Of a DNA stretch of 64,000 nucleotides, positions 9,277-17,190 are shown piece after piece. A program made the position numbers and the translations under genes. This DNA comes from Cellulomonas denverensis (lineage in GTDB: Bacteria > Actinomycetota > Actinomycetes > Actinomycetales > Cellulomonadaceae), in contig NZ_JAAXOX010000002.1 in assembly GCF_012396125.1 (NCBI RefSeq), forward strand, positions 186,001 through 250,000, read 5' to 3'. Each line of letters begins with the position of its first letter. Within the stretch, counting starts at the first letter, position 1. The notes beneath the pieces were generated by a model. The model did not search any database, was not told the origin of the DNA, and saw only the letters and a program-made list of their open reading frames with translations.

Positions 9277-9816
9277 CTACCGGTTCTCCGAGTCGGATGC
9301 AGGCGACGCGCCGTCATCGCCGAAATCTTCCGGATCGACCTGATCGAGGAACTCGCGGAACCGCTCGACCTCCTCCTCGGAGTCGCCGTCCTCCCCCGCC
9401 GATCCGTCCGTGACCTGCGCCTCCACCCCGGCCTGGGCCAGCACGTCCACCGCACACAGCACCGGGCACTCCATCCGCACCGCCAGCGCCAGCGCGTCCG
9501 AGGCCCGGGCGTCCACCCGCTCCTCCTCGCCCAGCACCAGCGCGGCGTGGAAGATCCCGCCGCTCAGCTCGGTGATCTCCACCCGGGTGAGCCGGGTGCC
9601 GAGGGTGTCCAGCACCGAGCGCAGCAGATCGTGGGTCATCGGGCGGGGCGGCACGATCCCGGCCTGGGCGGTCGCGATCGCCGCCGCCTCCACCGGGCCG
9701 ATCGAGATCGGCACGACCAGCTCACCGACCGGCTCCAACAGGAGGACGACCAGCTCCTCGTCATCGGGGTGCCGGCGGACACCGAGCACCTCCACCTCGA
9801 CCAGATCGTCGTGCAT
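9277..9816 (-). CDS. DUF151 bifunctional-nuclease-family protein (Rv1829-like)
   Basis: A 179-aa member of the DUF151 (BFN-like) family. Characteristic segments are VEVEVLGVRRHP, LLLEPVGELVVPISIGPVEA, MTHDLLRSVLD, RVEITELSGGIFHAALVL and DARASDALALAVRM. Some members have DNase/RNase activity; the bacterial function is not settled. The last 40 residues are very acidic (EDGDSEEEVERF and beyond). It lies between two MerR genes, the order also seen in mycobacteria. Confidence 0.88.
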   Translation of the reverse strand: MHDDLVEVEVLGVRRHPDDEELVVLLLEPVGELVVPISIGPVEAAAIATAQAGIVPPRPMTHDLLRSVLDTLGTRLTRVEITELSGGIFHAALVLGEEERVDARASDALALAVRMECPVLCAVDVLAQAGVEAQVTDGSAGEDGDSEEEVERFREFLDQVDPEDFGDDGASPASDSENR

Positions 9817-9863
9817 GACGCCACGCTACGACCGCGGCGCGCAGTGCGCGCGACGCGACCTGG

Positions 9864-10655
9864 TCAGTCGGTGAGTCCGGCCACGCCGCCGCGGACCAGG
9901 GCGGTGTGCAACCGGGTGCACAGCTCCCCCACCTCGGCCGCCGTGGTGCTGGCCCGGCCGCGGGCGGACGGGGAGTTCTGCCCCCGCCACGGTGCGACCA
10001 CCGTCTCGACCAGGTCGATCTGCCGGTCCGCCGCGGTGCGGAACGTCCGCAGGTGCCGGGCGTGCAGACCGTGCTCGGCCAGGGCGGCGGCCGCGACCAC
10101 GACCTCCTTGGCCCAGGCGTCGACATGTCCGGAGGCAGAGGTGCGCAACACCCCGGCGGCGATCAGGTCGGTGACCACCGACTCGTCCACGCCGACCTCC
10201 GCGGCCAGCTCGGCCGGGGTGTACCGCCCGTCGCCCGGACCCTGCCGGACCACGCCGTCCTCGGCCACCACCCGGGCGGCGGGGGCCGGCTCGGTGACGA
10301 TGCCCGCGTCCAGCTCGGCCAGCCGCTCCCCGATCACCTTGAGCGGGACATAGCGGTCCCGCTGCTCGCGCAGCACGAACCGCAGCCGCTCCAGGTCGGC
10401 CGGGCTGTACTGGCGGTACCCGGCCGGGGTGCGCAGCGGCTCGACCAGCCCTTGCTCCTCCAGGAAGCGCAGCTTGGAGTTGGTCACCGCGGGGAACTCG
10501 ACCCGCAGCGCGGCCAGCACGTCGGAGATCCGCATGGTCGCCGCACGGGACAGTCCACGCGGCCACGGACCGGGCGCGGCGGCATCGACCCGGGCGGGCG
10601 GCGTCGACGGGGTCTCGGACCTCGGCTCCGGGGCTCGGGCGGGACGTGCCGCCAT
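9864..10655 (-). CDS. ftsR: MerR-family regulator FtsR (Rv1828-like)
   Basis: A 263-aa protein whose MerR-type DNA-binding domain begins at about residue 41 (MRISDVLAALRVEFPAVTNS, then KLRFLEEQGLVEPLRTPAGY). A long C-terminal helical domain follows. In Corynebacterium the homologue, FtsR, activates ftsZ expression. The position directly after garA matches Rv1827-Rv1828. The ATG at 10655 overlaps the garA stop by one base (TGATG), so the two are translationally coupled. This supports the longer start over the internal ATG at 10535. Confidence 0.87.
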   Translation of the reverse strand: MAARPARAPEPRSETPSTPPARVDAAAPGPWPRGLSRAATMRISDVLAALRVEFPAVTNSKLRFLEEQGLVEPLRTPAGYRQYSPADLERLRFVLREQRDRYVPLKVIGERLAELDAGIVTEPAPAARVVAEDGVVRQGPGDGRYTPAELAAEVGVDESVVTDLIAAGVLRTSASGHVDAWAKEVVVAAAALAEHGLHARHLRTFRTAADRQIDLVETVVAPWRGQNSPSARGRASTTAAEVGELCTRLHTALVRGGVAGLTD

Positions 10656-11146
10656 CAGGCCTCGGCCGCCGGGCGGTGGGCGGCGGGGCTGGGGTGGAAG
10701 GTCATCCGGAACTTGCCGATCTGCACCTCGTCGCCGGCGCGGAGCAGCACCGAGTCGATCCGCTCCCGGTTCACGTAGGTGCCGTTCAGCGAGCCGATGT
10801 CCCGCACCACGAAGTCGTCCAGCTCGCGGACGAACTCCGCGTGCTTGCGGGAGACCGTCACGTCGTCCAGGAAGATGTCGGCATCCGGGCTACGGCCGGC
10901 CACGGTCCGCTCGGCATCCAGCAGGAAGCGGGCGCCCGAACCGGGGCCGCCCCGCTGCATCACCAGCAGCGCCGAGGTCCGCGGCAGCGCCTGCACCGCG
11001 GCGGCCTGCTCCGCGGTCAGCCCGGCGGCCGGGATCGGGTCGGGGTCCAGCGCACCGAGGTTGCCGAACGCGAGCGTGGTGTCCTCCGGCCGAGGCCCGT
11101 CCTGGCCGGTCCCGGATGCACCGGGCACCTGCTGCTCCTCGCTCAT
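10655..11146 (-). CDS. garA: FHA-domain metabolic regulator GarA/OdhI
   Basis: A 163-aa protein with a flexible N-terminus holding the phospho-acceptor element EDTTLAF (Thr23-Thr24) and a C-terminal FHA domain. The FHA motifs are TVAGRSPDADIFLDD, TVSRKHAEF and DIGSLNGTYVN. In relatives, PknB/PknG-type kinases phosphorylate one of the two N-terminal threonines. The FHA domain then binds its own tail, releasing inhibition of 2-oxoglutarate dehydrogenase and glutamate metabolism. All key FHA residues (GR, S..H, N) are present. The gene leads the garA-ftsR pair; a 131-nt gap follows the DUF881 gene upstream. Confidence 0.93.
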   Translation of the reverse strand: MSEEQQVPGASGTGQDGPRPEDTTLAFGNLGALDPDPIPAAGLTAEQAAAVQALPRTSALLVMQRGGPGSGARFLLDAERTVAGRSPDADIFLDDVTVSRKHAEFVRELDDFVVRDIGSLNGTYVNRERIDSVLLRAGDEVQIGKFRMTFHPSPAAHRPAAEA

Positions 11147-11277
11147 GCCACCTCCCAGCGTGGATGCCGTCCGACCTGGGCGGTCGCGCGGCGTCGTGTC
11201 ACCGTCCCGACCTGCGCCGGGGTTCCGCGGACAGCCTATGCGGCCGGACGGTCATGAGCACACCCCATCCGGGTGGA

Positions 11278-12069
11278 TCAACCCTCGGATTCGGGTTCGG
11301 GGGTGGCGTACTGCGGATCGCTGAGCTCCCGCAACGCGGTCACCTGGACCAGATCGCGTTGGTCGACCCGGGCGGTGCCGCCGTCGATCTGCACCTTGGC
11401 CACCGCCCCGCCGGGGATCGCCATCGCGGTCGCCATCGTCTCCGGGTCGCCGATCGCCAGCCAGCGGTAGGGCGGCTGCTGCAGCACGCCGTTCACCTCG
11501 ACCCCGGCCTCGGTGGCGACGATCGAGCTGGTCGCGGTCAGCCGCTGGTCGCCGAGCTGCACCGCCTCCGCCCCGGCGTTGCGCAGCTCCTCCAGCAGGT
11601 TGAGCAGGGTCAGGGCGGACACCGACCGGCCCGCGTCCTCGATCGTGATCTCCACCCCGGGTCCCTCGGCGGGCAGCCGGCCGGCCAGGATGCCCTGCGC
11701 CGCGGCCGAGCGGGTCGCCGCTTCCAGGGCCGCCTCCCGGCTGGTCGACCCCGAGCGCAGGTCCTGCCGGGTCCGCTCCAGGCCCGCCACCTGGTCGGCC
11801 AGCTGATCGGCCTGCCGGGTGGTCTGGTCCAGCAGGCTGACCAGCTCGGACTGACGCATGGTGGACAGCGAGTCCTCGCCGGTGGACCGCACCTGCAGTG
11901 CGATCCCGAAGCCGAGCAGCAGGCAGAGCAGGCCGGTGATCACCTGGGCCCGGGTCGCCCGGGGGCGCAGGGCGTGGGCCAGGGTGCGCCAGCCGTCCGC
12001 CGCCGTGCGCTCCGCCACCTCCGGCGCGGGCTGCGGCGGGACGTCCTGGTCCGGCTGCTCGGCGGTCAT
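11278..12069 (-). CDS. DUF881 membrane protein (downstream copy)
   Basis: A 263-aa protein with a short cytoplasmic N-terminus, one transmembrane helix at about residues 43-62 and a coiled-coil-prone segment after it (LLDQTTRQADQLADQVAGLE). It ends in a DUF881 domain (GPGVEITIEDAG, LLNLLEELRNAGAEA, INxQR-like GDQRLTATS). DUF881 genes flank the DUF1290 gene here as in mycobacteria (Rv1823/Rv1825), and the group is often near cell-division or phospholipid genes. Its ATG overlaps the DUF1290 stop by 4 nt (ATGA). Confidence 0.9.
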   Translation of the reverse strand: MTAEQPDQDVPPQPAPEVAERTAADGWRTLAHALRPRATRAQVITGLLCLLLGFGIALQVRSTGEDSLSTMRQSELVSLLDQTTRQADQLADQVAGLERTRQDLRSGSTSREAALEAATRSAAAQGILAGRLPAEGPGVEITIEDAGRSVSALTLLNLLEELRNAGAEAVQLGDQRLTATSSIVATEAGVEVNGVLQQPPYRWLAIGDPETMATAMAIPGGAVAKVQIDGGTARVDQRDLVQVTALRELSDPQYATPEPESEG

Positions 12070-12398
12070 GCCTTGAACAGGTGCCGCCGGATCGCGGCCA
12101 CGTTGGAGAAGATCCGGATGCCCAGCACGACGACCACCCCGGTGGACAGCTGCGAGCCCACCCCCAGCTGGTCGCCGAGGAAGACGATCAGGGCCGCCAC
12201 CACCACGTTCGACAGGAAGGACACCAGGAACACCCGGTCGTCGAAGATCCCGTCCAGCACCGCGCGCAGGCCACCGAACAGGGCGTCCAGGGCCGCGACC
12301 ACGGCGATCGGAAGATACGGCTGCAGCTCGGCGGGGATGGTCGGCTCGAAGACCAGACCGGCGATCACGCCCAGGGCCAGGCCGATGACGGCGATCAC
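12066..12398 (-). CDS. DUF1290 small basic membrane protein (Sbp family)
   Basis: A 110-aa protein with three or four hydrophobic helices. The first starts immediately (MIAVIGLALGVIAGLVF); it also contains PIAVVAALDALFGGLRAVLD and the conserved VVLGIRIFSNVAAIRRHLF end. It belongs to the small basic protein family of Gram-positive bacteria, originally noted near ftsAZ in Bacillus. It is sandwiched between two DUF881 genes: the upstream stop abuts its start, and its stop overlaps the next start by 4 nt. The three proteins are probably made together. Confidence 0.9.
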   Translation of the reverse strand: MIAVIGLALGVIAGLVFEPTIPAELQPYLPIAVVAALDALFGGLRAVLDGIFDDRVFLVSFLSNVVVAALIVFLGDQLGVGSQLSTGVVVVLGIRIFSNVAAIRRHLFKA

Positions 12399-13304
12399 TC
12401 AGCTCTCCTCCGGGTCGGGTGTGCCCAGTGTGGCACTCGGGTCGTCGATCACGCCGACACCCTCGGGCAGCGTCGCCGACCGGAGGGTCGGGGTCGCGGC
12501 GGCGGGCAGGTGCAGCTCCGGCTGCGAACTCAGGTTCACCCCGATGCCGTAGGTCGACTGCAGCACCGCCAGCAACTGCCCGGCGGTCGAGCGGGCCAGG
12601 GCGGTCTGCATCCCCTGCGGGTCGCCGATCGCCTCCACCACATACGGCCCGACCAGCGGGACCACGTCGACCAGGATCGCGTCACCGGCGGTCCGGATCG
12701 CCGTGGTCGTGCTCAGCCGCTGGCCGTTCACCGCGATCGCCTCGGCGCCGGCCGCCCACAGTCCGTTCACCACGGTCTGCAGGTCGGAGTCGCGCACCCG
12801 GGAGTCCGGGTCGGCCTCCAGGTCCTCGTCCTCGGCGTCGGTGAGCGTGATCCGCAGACCCTCCCCGGTGACCGCGACACCGCCGGTGGCCAGCTGATCG
12901 GCGGCGAGCTGGTCGAGCAGGGGTGTGTCGGTCCCGGCCAGGGCGGCGGCCTGCAGGGTGTCGATCTCGGCCTGCAACTCGGTGCTCTCGGTCCGCAGCC
13001 GGTCCAGCTCCGCGGTGCGCTCGGTGATCTGCTCGGCCAGCACCTCACGGGCGGCCAGCGCGCCGGGCTGTGGCGCGCGCAGGATCCCGACCGACCAGGT
13101 GAAGGCGGCGCCCAGGGCCACCGCCAGCACCGCGACCGCCACGGTGCCCCACCCGGTGCGGCGGGGCGGGTGTCCCTCCCGGATCCGGCGCTCGGCGGCC
13201 GCCCGGTAGCCCGGGTCCAGCGGGTTGCGCATCACGTCGGTCAGCACCGACATCGAGGCGTCCCGGCGCCGGGGCTGCTCGGGGGTGGTCACGGGCGCGG
13301 CCAC
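12399..13304 (-). CDS. DUF881 membrane protein (upstream copy)
   Basis: A protein of about 301 aa with one transmembrane helix (VAVAVLAVALGAAFTWSVGIL), an alpha-helical coiled-coil segment (LAEQITERTAELDRLRTEST) and a DUF881 domain (GEGLRITLTDAED, LQTVVNGLWAAGAEAIAVNG, QRLSTTTAI). It starts within a few bases of the phosphatidyltransferase stop; GTG 13304 is used because of the tight spacing, while GTG 13292 and ATG 13253 are alternatives. The paralogous DUF881 gene lies two genes downstream. Members may act as a membrane-associated complex with the DUF1290 protein, an inference from constant co-localisation. Confidence 0.88.
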   Translation of the reverse strand: MAAPVTTPEQPRRRDASMSVLTDVMRNPLDPGYRAAAERRIREGHPPRRTGWGTVAVAVLAVALGAAFTWSVGILRAPQPGALAAREVLAEQITERTAELDRLRTESTELQAEIDTLQAAALAGTDTPLLDQLAADQLATGGVAVTGEGLRITLTDAEDEDLEADPDSRVRDSDLQTVVNGLWAAGAEAIAVNGQRLSTTTAIRTAGDAILVDVVPLVGPYVVEAIGDPQGMQTALARSTAGQLLAVLQSTYGIGVNLSSQPELHLPAAATPTLRSATLPEGVGVIDDPSATLGTPDPEES

Positions 13305-13306
13305 GC

Positions 13307-13903
13307 TCAGACGGCGGCCGGGTGGCCCGGTGCGTCGTCCCGCACGATCAGCGGCCAGGCCTGGCGCACGTACAACAGCCCGGCGAACCAGTACAGGACG
13401 ATCCCCCACCAGGCGAACGCCCAGCCGAACACCGACGCCAGGTCGCCGACCACGCCGCCCCAGTGCGCGAGCAGCAGCAGCGGGAAGGCGTACAGCAGCG
13501 CGAAGGTGCCGGCCTTGCCCGCCAGGTGCACCTGCAGCGGGCCGTAGCCGCGCCGGGCCAGCAACAGCAGCAGGACGAACAGCATCAGCTCCCGGGCCAG
13601 CAGCACGCCGACCATCCACCACGGCACCACGCCGCGCAGCGCCAGGCCGAGCAGGGTGATCAGGATGAACAGCCGGTCGGCGGCGGGATCGAGCACCTGG
13701 CCCAACCGCGACACCTGGCCGAGCCGGCGGGCCAGCACCCCGTCCAGCCAGTCGCTGGCACCCGACACGGCCAGCACCAGCAGCGCCCAGCCGTCGTGCC
13801 CCTGCGCGATCAGCACCGCGAACACCGGGACCATCAGCAACCGGATGAAGCTGATCACGTTGGGGATCGTCCACACGCGGTCGCTGATCTCGGGCTGCGC
13901 CAC
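13307..13903 (-). CDS. CDP-alcohol phosphatidyltransferase family protein (PgsA-like)
   Basis: A 198-aa integral membrane enzyme with the CDP-alcohol phosphotransferase signature: SDWLDGVLARRLG followed by QVLDPAADR, which supplies the D-x2-D-G-x2-A-R-x8-G-x3-D-x3-D residues. About five to six transmembrane helices are predicted. The family joins a CDP-diacylglycerol to an alcohol, for example glycerol-3-phosphate or inositol phosphate. The substrate is uncertain, though the position matches mycobacterial pgsA2 (Rv1822). GTG 13903 has GGGAGG about 6 nt upstream; GTG 13909 is too close to it. It heads the DUF881-DUF1290-DUF881 run. Confidence 0.88.
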   Translation of the reverse strand: MAQPEISDRVWTIPNVISFIRLLMVPVFAVLIAQGHDGWALLVLAVSGASDWLDGVLARRLGQVSRLGQVLDPAADRLFILITLLGLALRGVVPWWMVGVLLARELMLFVLLLLLARRGYGPLQVHLAGKAGTFALLYAFPLLLLAHWGGVVGDLASVFGWAFAWWGIVLYWFAGLLYVRQAWPLIVRDDAPGHPAAV

Positions 13904-14019
13904 GGGCACCTCCCAACTCGTCGCTCCGGCGTGGACCAGCGCCCATCCTATGCAGGCGCGGGGTGATTCCCGGGACCTCCGGCGGGCGGTGCAGGTACGT
14001 GGCGTGCTTGTCTGAGTGG

Positions 14020-14433
14020 ATGCGCAACGACCCGGCCACCATCCAGCGTCTGCTCACCACCCCCGGCACCTGGGCGGTGGTCGGGCTGTCCGGCAACACC
14101 GCCCGCGCGGCCTACGGCGTGTCCGCGCTGGTGCAGTCGCTCGGTCACCGGATCGTGCCGGTGCACCCGCGGGCCGAGACGGTGCACGGCGCGCCCGGTG
14201 TGCGGACCCTGGCCGAGATCCCGGAACCGGTGGACGTGGTGGACGTGTTCGTCAACGCCGGGCTGGCCGGCGCCGTGGTGGACCAGGCGATCGCGGCCGG
14301 TGCCGGGGCGGTGTGGTTGCAGCTGGGGGTGGTGGACGAGGCGGCGGCGACCCGGGCGGAGGCGGCCGGGCTGGACGTGGTGATGGACCGCTGCCCGGCG
14401 ATCGAGGCGCGCCGGCTGGGTCTGGGTGTCTGA
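14020..14433 (+). CDS. CoA-binding domain protein
   Basis: A 137-aa single-domain Rossmann protein of the YccU/CoA_binding_2 type. It contains GTWAVVGLSGNTARAAYGVS, GHRIVPVHPRAE, PVDVVDVFVNAG, GAGAVWLQLGVVDE and a terminal VMDRCPAIE. These proteins resemble the CoA-binding domain of succinyl-CoA synthetase, but their role is unknown. ATG 14020 is chosen because the domain starts about 15 residues later; the ribosome-binding site is weak. It is divergent from the phosphatidyltransferase operon and precedes the helicase leader. Confidence 0.85.
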   Translation: MRNDPATIQRLLTTPGTWAVVGLSGNTARAAYGVSALVQSLGHRIVPVHPRAETVHGAPGVRTLAEIPEPVDVVDVFVNAGLAGAVVDQAIAAGAGAVWLQLGVVDEAAATRAEAAGLDVVMDRCPAIEARRLGLGV

Positions 14434-14614
14434 CGTCACGGCGGCGCGGTGACCGGCCGGGAGTAGACTGGTCGCTCCTGACGGAGTCCGTCGCAAATCC
14501 CGTGTGGCTGTGCTGAGGCCTGCTGTGCCTCGATGTGGGTGTGGGAAGACGCGACCGGTTCCCGGCCGAACCCGGCCGGTCCGACGCCGTCACCCCCCAG
14601 CGAAGGCGTGTTGC

Positions 14615-16480
14615 ATGACCGTGCTCGACCCTGCCCTGCCCACCACCGACGAGACCCCCGCCGTCACCTTCGCCGATCTCGGCCTGCCGCCCGCCCTGCT
14701 CGGCGCGGTCACCGACCTCGGCTTCACCACCCCGACCGCGATCCAGGCCGAGGCGATCCCCGCGCTGCTGGCCGGCCGGGACATCACCGGCGTCGCGCAG
14801 ACCGGCACCGGCAAGACCGCCGCATTCGGCCTGCCGCTGCTCGCCGCGGTCGACCCCGAGCTGCCCGAGGTGCAGGCCCTGGTGCTGGCACCCACCCGTG
14901 AGCTGGCCCAGCAGGTCGCCGAGGCGCTGAGTTCCTTCGCCGAGGGCATCGACGGCCTGGAGGTCGTCGCGGTCTACGGCGGGTCGCCCTTCCTGCCGCA
15001 GGTCCGCTCGCTCAAGCGCGGTGCCCAGGTCGTCGTCGGCACCCCCGGCCGGGTGATCGACCACCTGGACCGCGGCACCATGACGCTGGACGGCGTGAAG
15101 TTCCTGGTGCTGGACGAGGCCGACGAGATGCTGCGAATGGGCTTCGCCGAGGACGTCGACCGGATCGCCTCCGCCGCGCCGAAGGAGCGCCAGGTCGCAC
15201 TGTTCTCGGCCACCATGCCGCCGCAGATCCGCCGGGTGGCCAACGACCACCTCACCGACCCGGTCGCGATCCAGGTCGACCGGCAGTCCTCCACCGTCGC
15301 CTCGGTCCGCCAGACCTACGCCGTGGTGCCGTTCCGGCACAAGGCCGGTGCGCTGGCGCGGGTGCTGGCGGTCACCGACGCCGACGCCGCGATCGTCTTC
15401 GTCCGGACCCGGTCCGCCGCGGAGGACGTGGCGGTGTCCCTGGTCGAGCGGGGGGTGGCCGCGGCCTACATCTCCGGCGACGTGGCGCAGGGCGACCGGG
15501 AGAAGATCGTCGAGCGGGTCCGCTCCGGTGCGATCTCCGTGCTGGTCGCCACCGACGTCGCCGCCCGCGGGCTGGACATCGACCGGATCGGCCTGGTGGT
15601 CAACTTCGACGTGCCCGGCGAGCCCGAGGCCTACGTGCACCGCATCGGACGCACCGGTCGCGCCGGCCGCACCGGCGAGGCGCTGACCTTCGTCACCCCG
15701 AACGAGAACGGCAAACTCCGGGCGATCGAGCGCACCACCCGCCAGAAGCTGGAGCAGGTGCAGATCCCCTCCCCCGCGGACGTCTCCGCCCACCGGGTCA
15801 CCCAGTTGCTCGGCCGCGTCCCGGCCCGGCACGACAAGGGCCGCCTGGACCTGTACCGCACCGCCGCCACCGAGTTCCTGGCCGAGCACCCCGAGCTGGA
15901 CCCGGTCGAGCTGATCGCCACCCTGGCCGCACTGTCGGTCGGCGACGAGGGCCCCGCGCCCCGCGGCGAGCAGGGCGACGACCTGGACGACGCCCTGTCC
16001 CGCGCCAGCCTGCGCGACACCGGCCGCGGCGACCACCACGACCGCCCGGACCGCCCGCGCAACGCCGCCCGACCCACCGGTGCGCTCCGGTTCCGGGTCG
16101 CCGTCGGCCGCAACCACGGTGTGCAGCCCGGTGCGATCGTCGGGGCGCTGACCAACGAGGGCGGCCTCACCGGGCAGGACCTCGGCAAGATCGACATCTT
16201 CAGCAGCTTCTCGCTGGTGGAGATCCCCGGCGGCCTGACCTCCGAGGCCTTCGAGCGGATCGGCCGCGCCCGGGTCGCCGGCCGCCCGCTGCGGATCCAG
16301 GCCGACCAGGGCCCCCGCCCCGGCCGTGGCGCCCCGGGTGCCGGCTCCCGCGGCGGCGAGGGCCCGCGCCGCGACCACCGCGAACACCGTGAGGGCGGCC
16401 AGCGCCGGCACGAGAGCGGTCCCCGCCGCCCGTCCGACGACCGCCGCGGCCGCGTCCCCGGCCACCGCGACCGGTACTGA
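14615..16480 (+). CDS. DEAD-box ATP-dependent RNA helicase with DbpA-type RNA-binding domain
   Basis: A 621-aa helicase. The N-terminal part has the Q motif ([11 protein letters not shown]), AQTGTGKT (I), PTRELAQQV (Ia), TPGR, DEAD (II) and SAT (III). The second RecA domain has [18 protein letters not shown] (V) and [13 protein letters not shown] (VI). From about residue 480 comes a CsdA/DbpA-like RNA-binding domain ([33 protein letters not shown]), then an Arg/Gly/Asp/His-rich tail that is probably disordered and binds RNA. This is the CsdA/DeaD type that unwinds structured mRNA and rRNA, often during cold stress. The 180-nt untranslated stretch before ATG 14615 is long for this compact genome and fits a leader. 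GAAGG lies about 9 nt before the start. Confidence 0.93.
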   Translation: MTVLDPALPTTDETPAVTFADLGLPPALLGAVTDLGFTTPTAIQAEAIPALLAGRDITGVAQTGTGKTAAFGLPLLAAVDPELPEVQALVLAPTRELAQQVAEALSSFAEGIDGLEVVAVYGGSPFLPQVRSLKRGAQVVVGTPGRVIDHLDRGTMTLDGVKFLVLDEADEMLRMGFAEDVDRIASAAPKERQVALFSATMPPQIRRVANDHLTDPVAIQVDRQSSTVASVRQTYAVVPFRHKAGALARVLAVTDADAAIVFVRTRSAAEDVAVSLVERGVAAAYISGDVAQGDREKIVERVRSGAISVLVATDVAARGLDIDRIGLVVNFDVPGEPEAYVHRIGRTGRAGRTGEALTFVTPNENGKLRAIERTTRQKLEQVQIPSPADVSAHRVTQLLGRVPARHDKGRLDLYRTAATEFLAEHPELDPVELIATLAALSVGDEGPAPRGEQGDDLDDALSRASLRDTGRGDHHDRPDRPRNAARPTGALRFRVAVGRNHGVQPGAIVGALTNEGGLTGQDLGKIDIFSSFSLVEIPGGLTSEAFERIGRARVAGRPLRIQADQGPRPGRGAPGAGSRGGEGPRRDHREHREGGQRRHESGPRRPSDDRRGRVPGHRDRY

Positions 16481-16580
16481 CCCGCCGGGCGCGCCTCCGC
16501 TCGCCGGCCTCCGCCGCCCCCGGCTCGGCCGCCCGGCTCCCGCTCGCCCGGCCCCCGCTGCCGCTCGGCTCCCCCAGTGC

Positions 16581-16637
16581 CGAGAGTGCACGAATGCACG
16601 CCTCAGCGCCCGGGAGGCGTGCATTCGTGCACTCTCG
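16581..16637. repeat. Palindrome family 1, copy 1 (57 bp, perfect 24-bp stem)
   Basis: Arms 16581-16604 and 16614-16637 are perfect reverse complements (24 bp) around a 9-base loop. The left arm begins CGAGAGTGCACGAATGCACG. Inside each arm GTGCA-CGAA-TGCAC is itself a small dyad. It lies 100 bp after the helicase stop, in the 710-bp space between the convergent helicase and threonine aldolase genes. It could end transcription in both directions, but the lack of a T run, the nested symmetry and the repetition point to a REP-like element. Confidence 0.95.
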
Positions 16638-16754
16638 ACGCTCCGGACCCGGGCCTCAGCCGGGGCCGTGCGTCGGACAAGCCGCGCGGCCCACGCTCGC
16701 CCAGCCCGCACTGCCGGACCCGCATGACTCCCGCTCGCTCGGCTCCCCCAGTGC

Positions 16755-16811
16755 CGAGAGTGCACGAATGCACGCCTCGGCACGCGGGAAGCGTGCATTC
16801 GTGCAACCTCG
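16755..16811. repeat. Palindrome family 1, copy 2
   Basis: Second copy, 174 bp after the first. Left arm 16755-16775 and right arm 16791-16811 pair over 21 positions, with two mismatches near the outer end of the right arm (ACCTCG instead of CTCTCG). The 20 or so bases before the arm (CTCGGCTCCCCCAGTGC) are shared with copy 1, so the repeated unit is longer than the hairpin. Confidence 0.93.
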
Positions 16812-16950
16812 ACGCTGCCGACGCGAGGGCCGGAGCCGGTCGGGCTTCGGATGGGCCTCGTGGGCGCTCTCGCCGGGCCCTCGCTGCTGAATCCGGGCGG
16901 CTCCCGTTCGCCCGGCACTCGCCGACGGCCCTACCGGAGGCTCTCGGTGC

Positions 16951-17007
16951 CGAGAGTGCACGAATGCACGCCTCAGCGCGCGGGAAGCGTGCATTCGTGC
17001 ACTCTCG
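16951..17007. repeat. Palindrome family 1, copy 3
   Basis: Third copy, 196 bp after the second. Arms 16951-16971 and 16987-17007 are perfect over 21 bp around a 15-base centre. All three copies are followed by TCGACGC and a GC-rich stretch. The remaining sequence from 17008 to 17190, between this copy and the threonine aldolase stop, holds no gene that I can support. Confidence 0.94.
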
Positions 17008-17190
17008 ACGCGGCTGACGCGGGCTCGGGTGGAGCGCAGGGGCGGGCCGCAGGCAAGGGCGCGCGGCCCAGGGCGGGCCCGAGGACCCGCGCCACGGCCT
17101 CGGCGTCGAACGTCGGCACCCGCGGTCCTCAGGCAGTCAGCCTCTGCGACGCCGGCGTCGGACGCCCGCGGGGCTCAGACCGCGGGCGGC

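Noticed and set aside
14434..14614. A riboswitch or attenuator in the long leader of the DEAD-box helicase gene.
   Set aside because: A TAGACT -10-like hexamer and a small GACGG-AGT-CCGTC hairpin are visible, but no known riboswitch core and no good -35 at the right distance, so I do not claim more than a long leader.
16581..17007. A CRISPR array, because of three repeats with similar spacing.
   Set aside because: The repeats are hairpins with internal symmetry, the intervals (117 and 139 bp between units) are too long and partly related to each other, and no cas gene is present.
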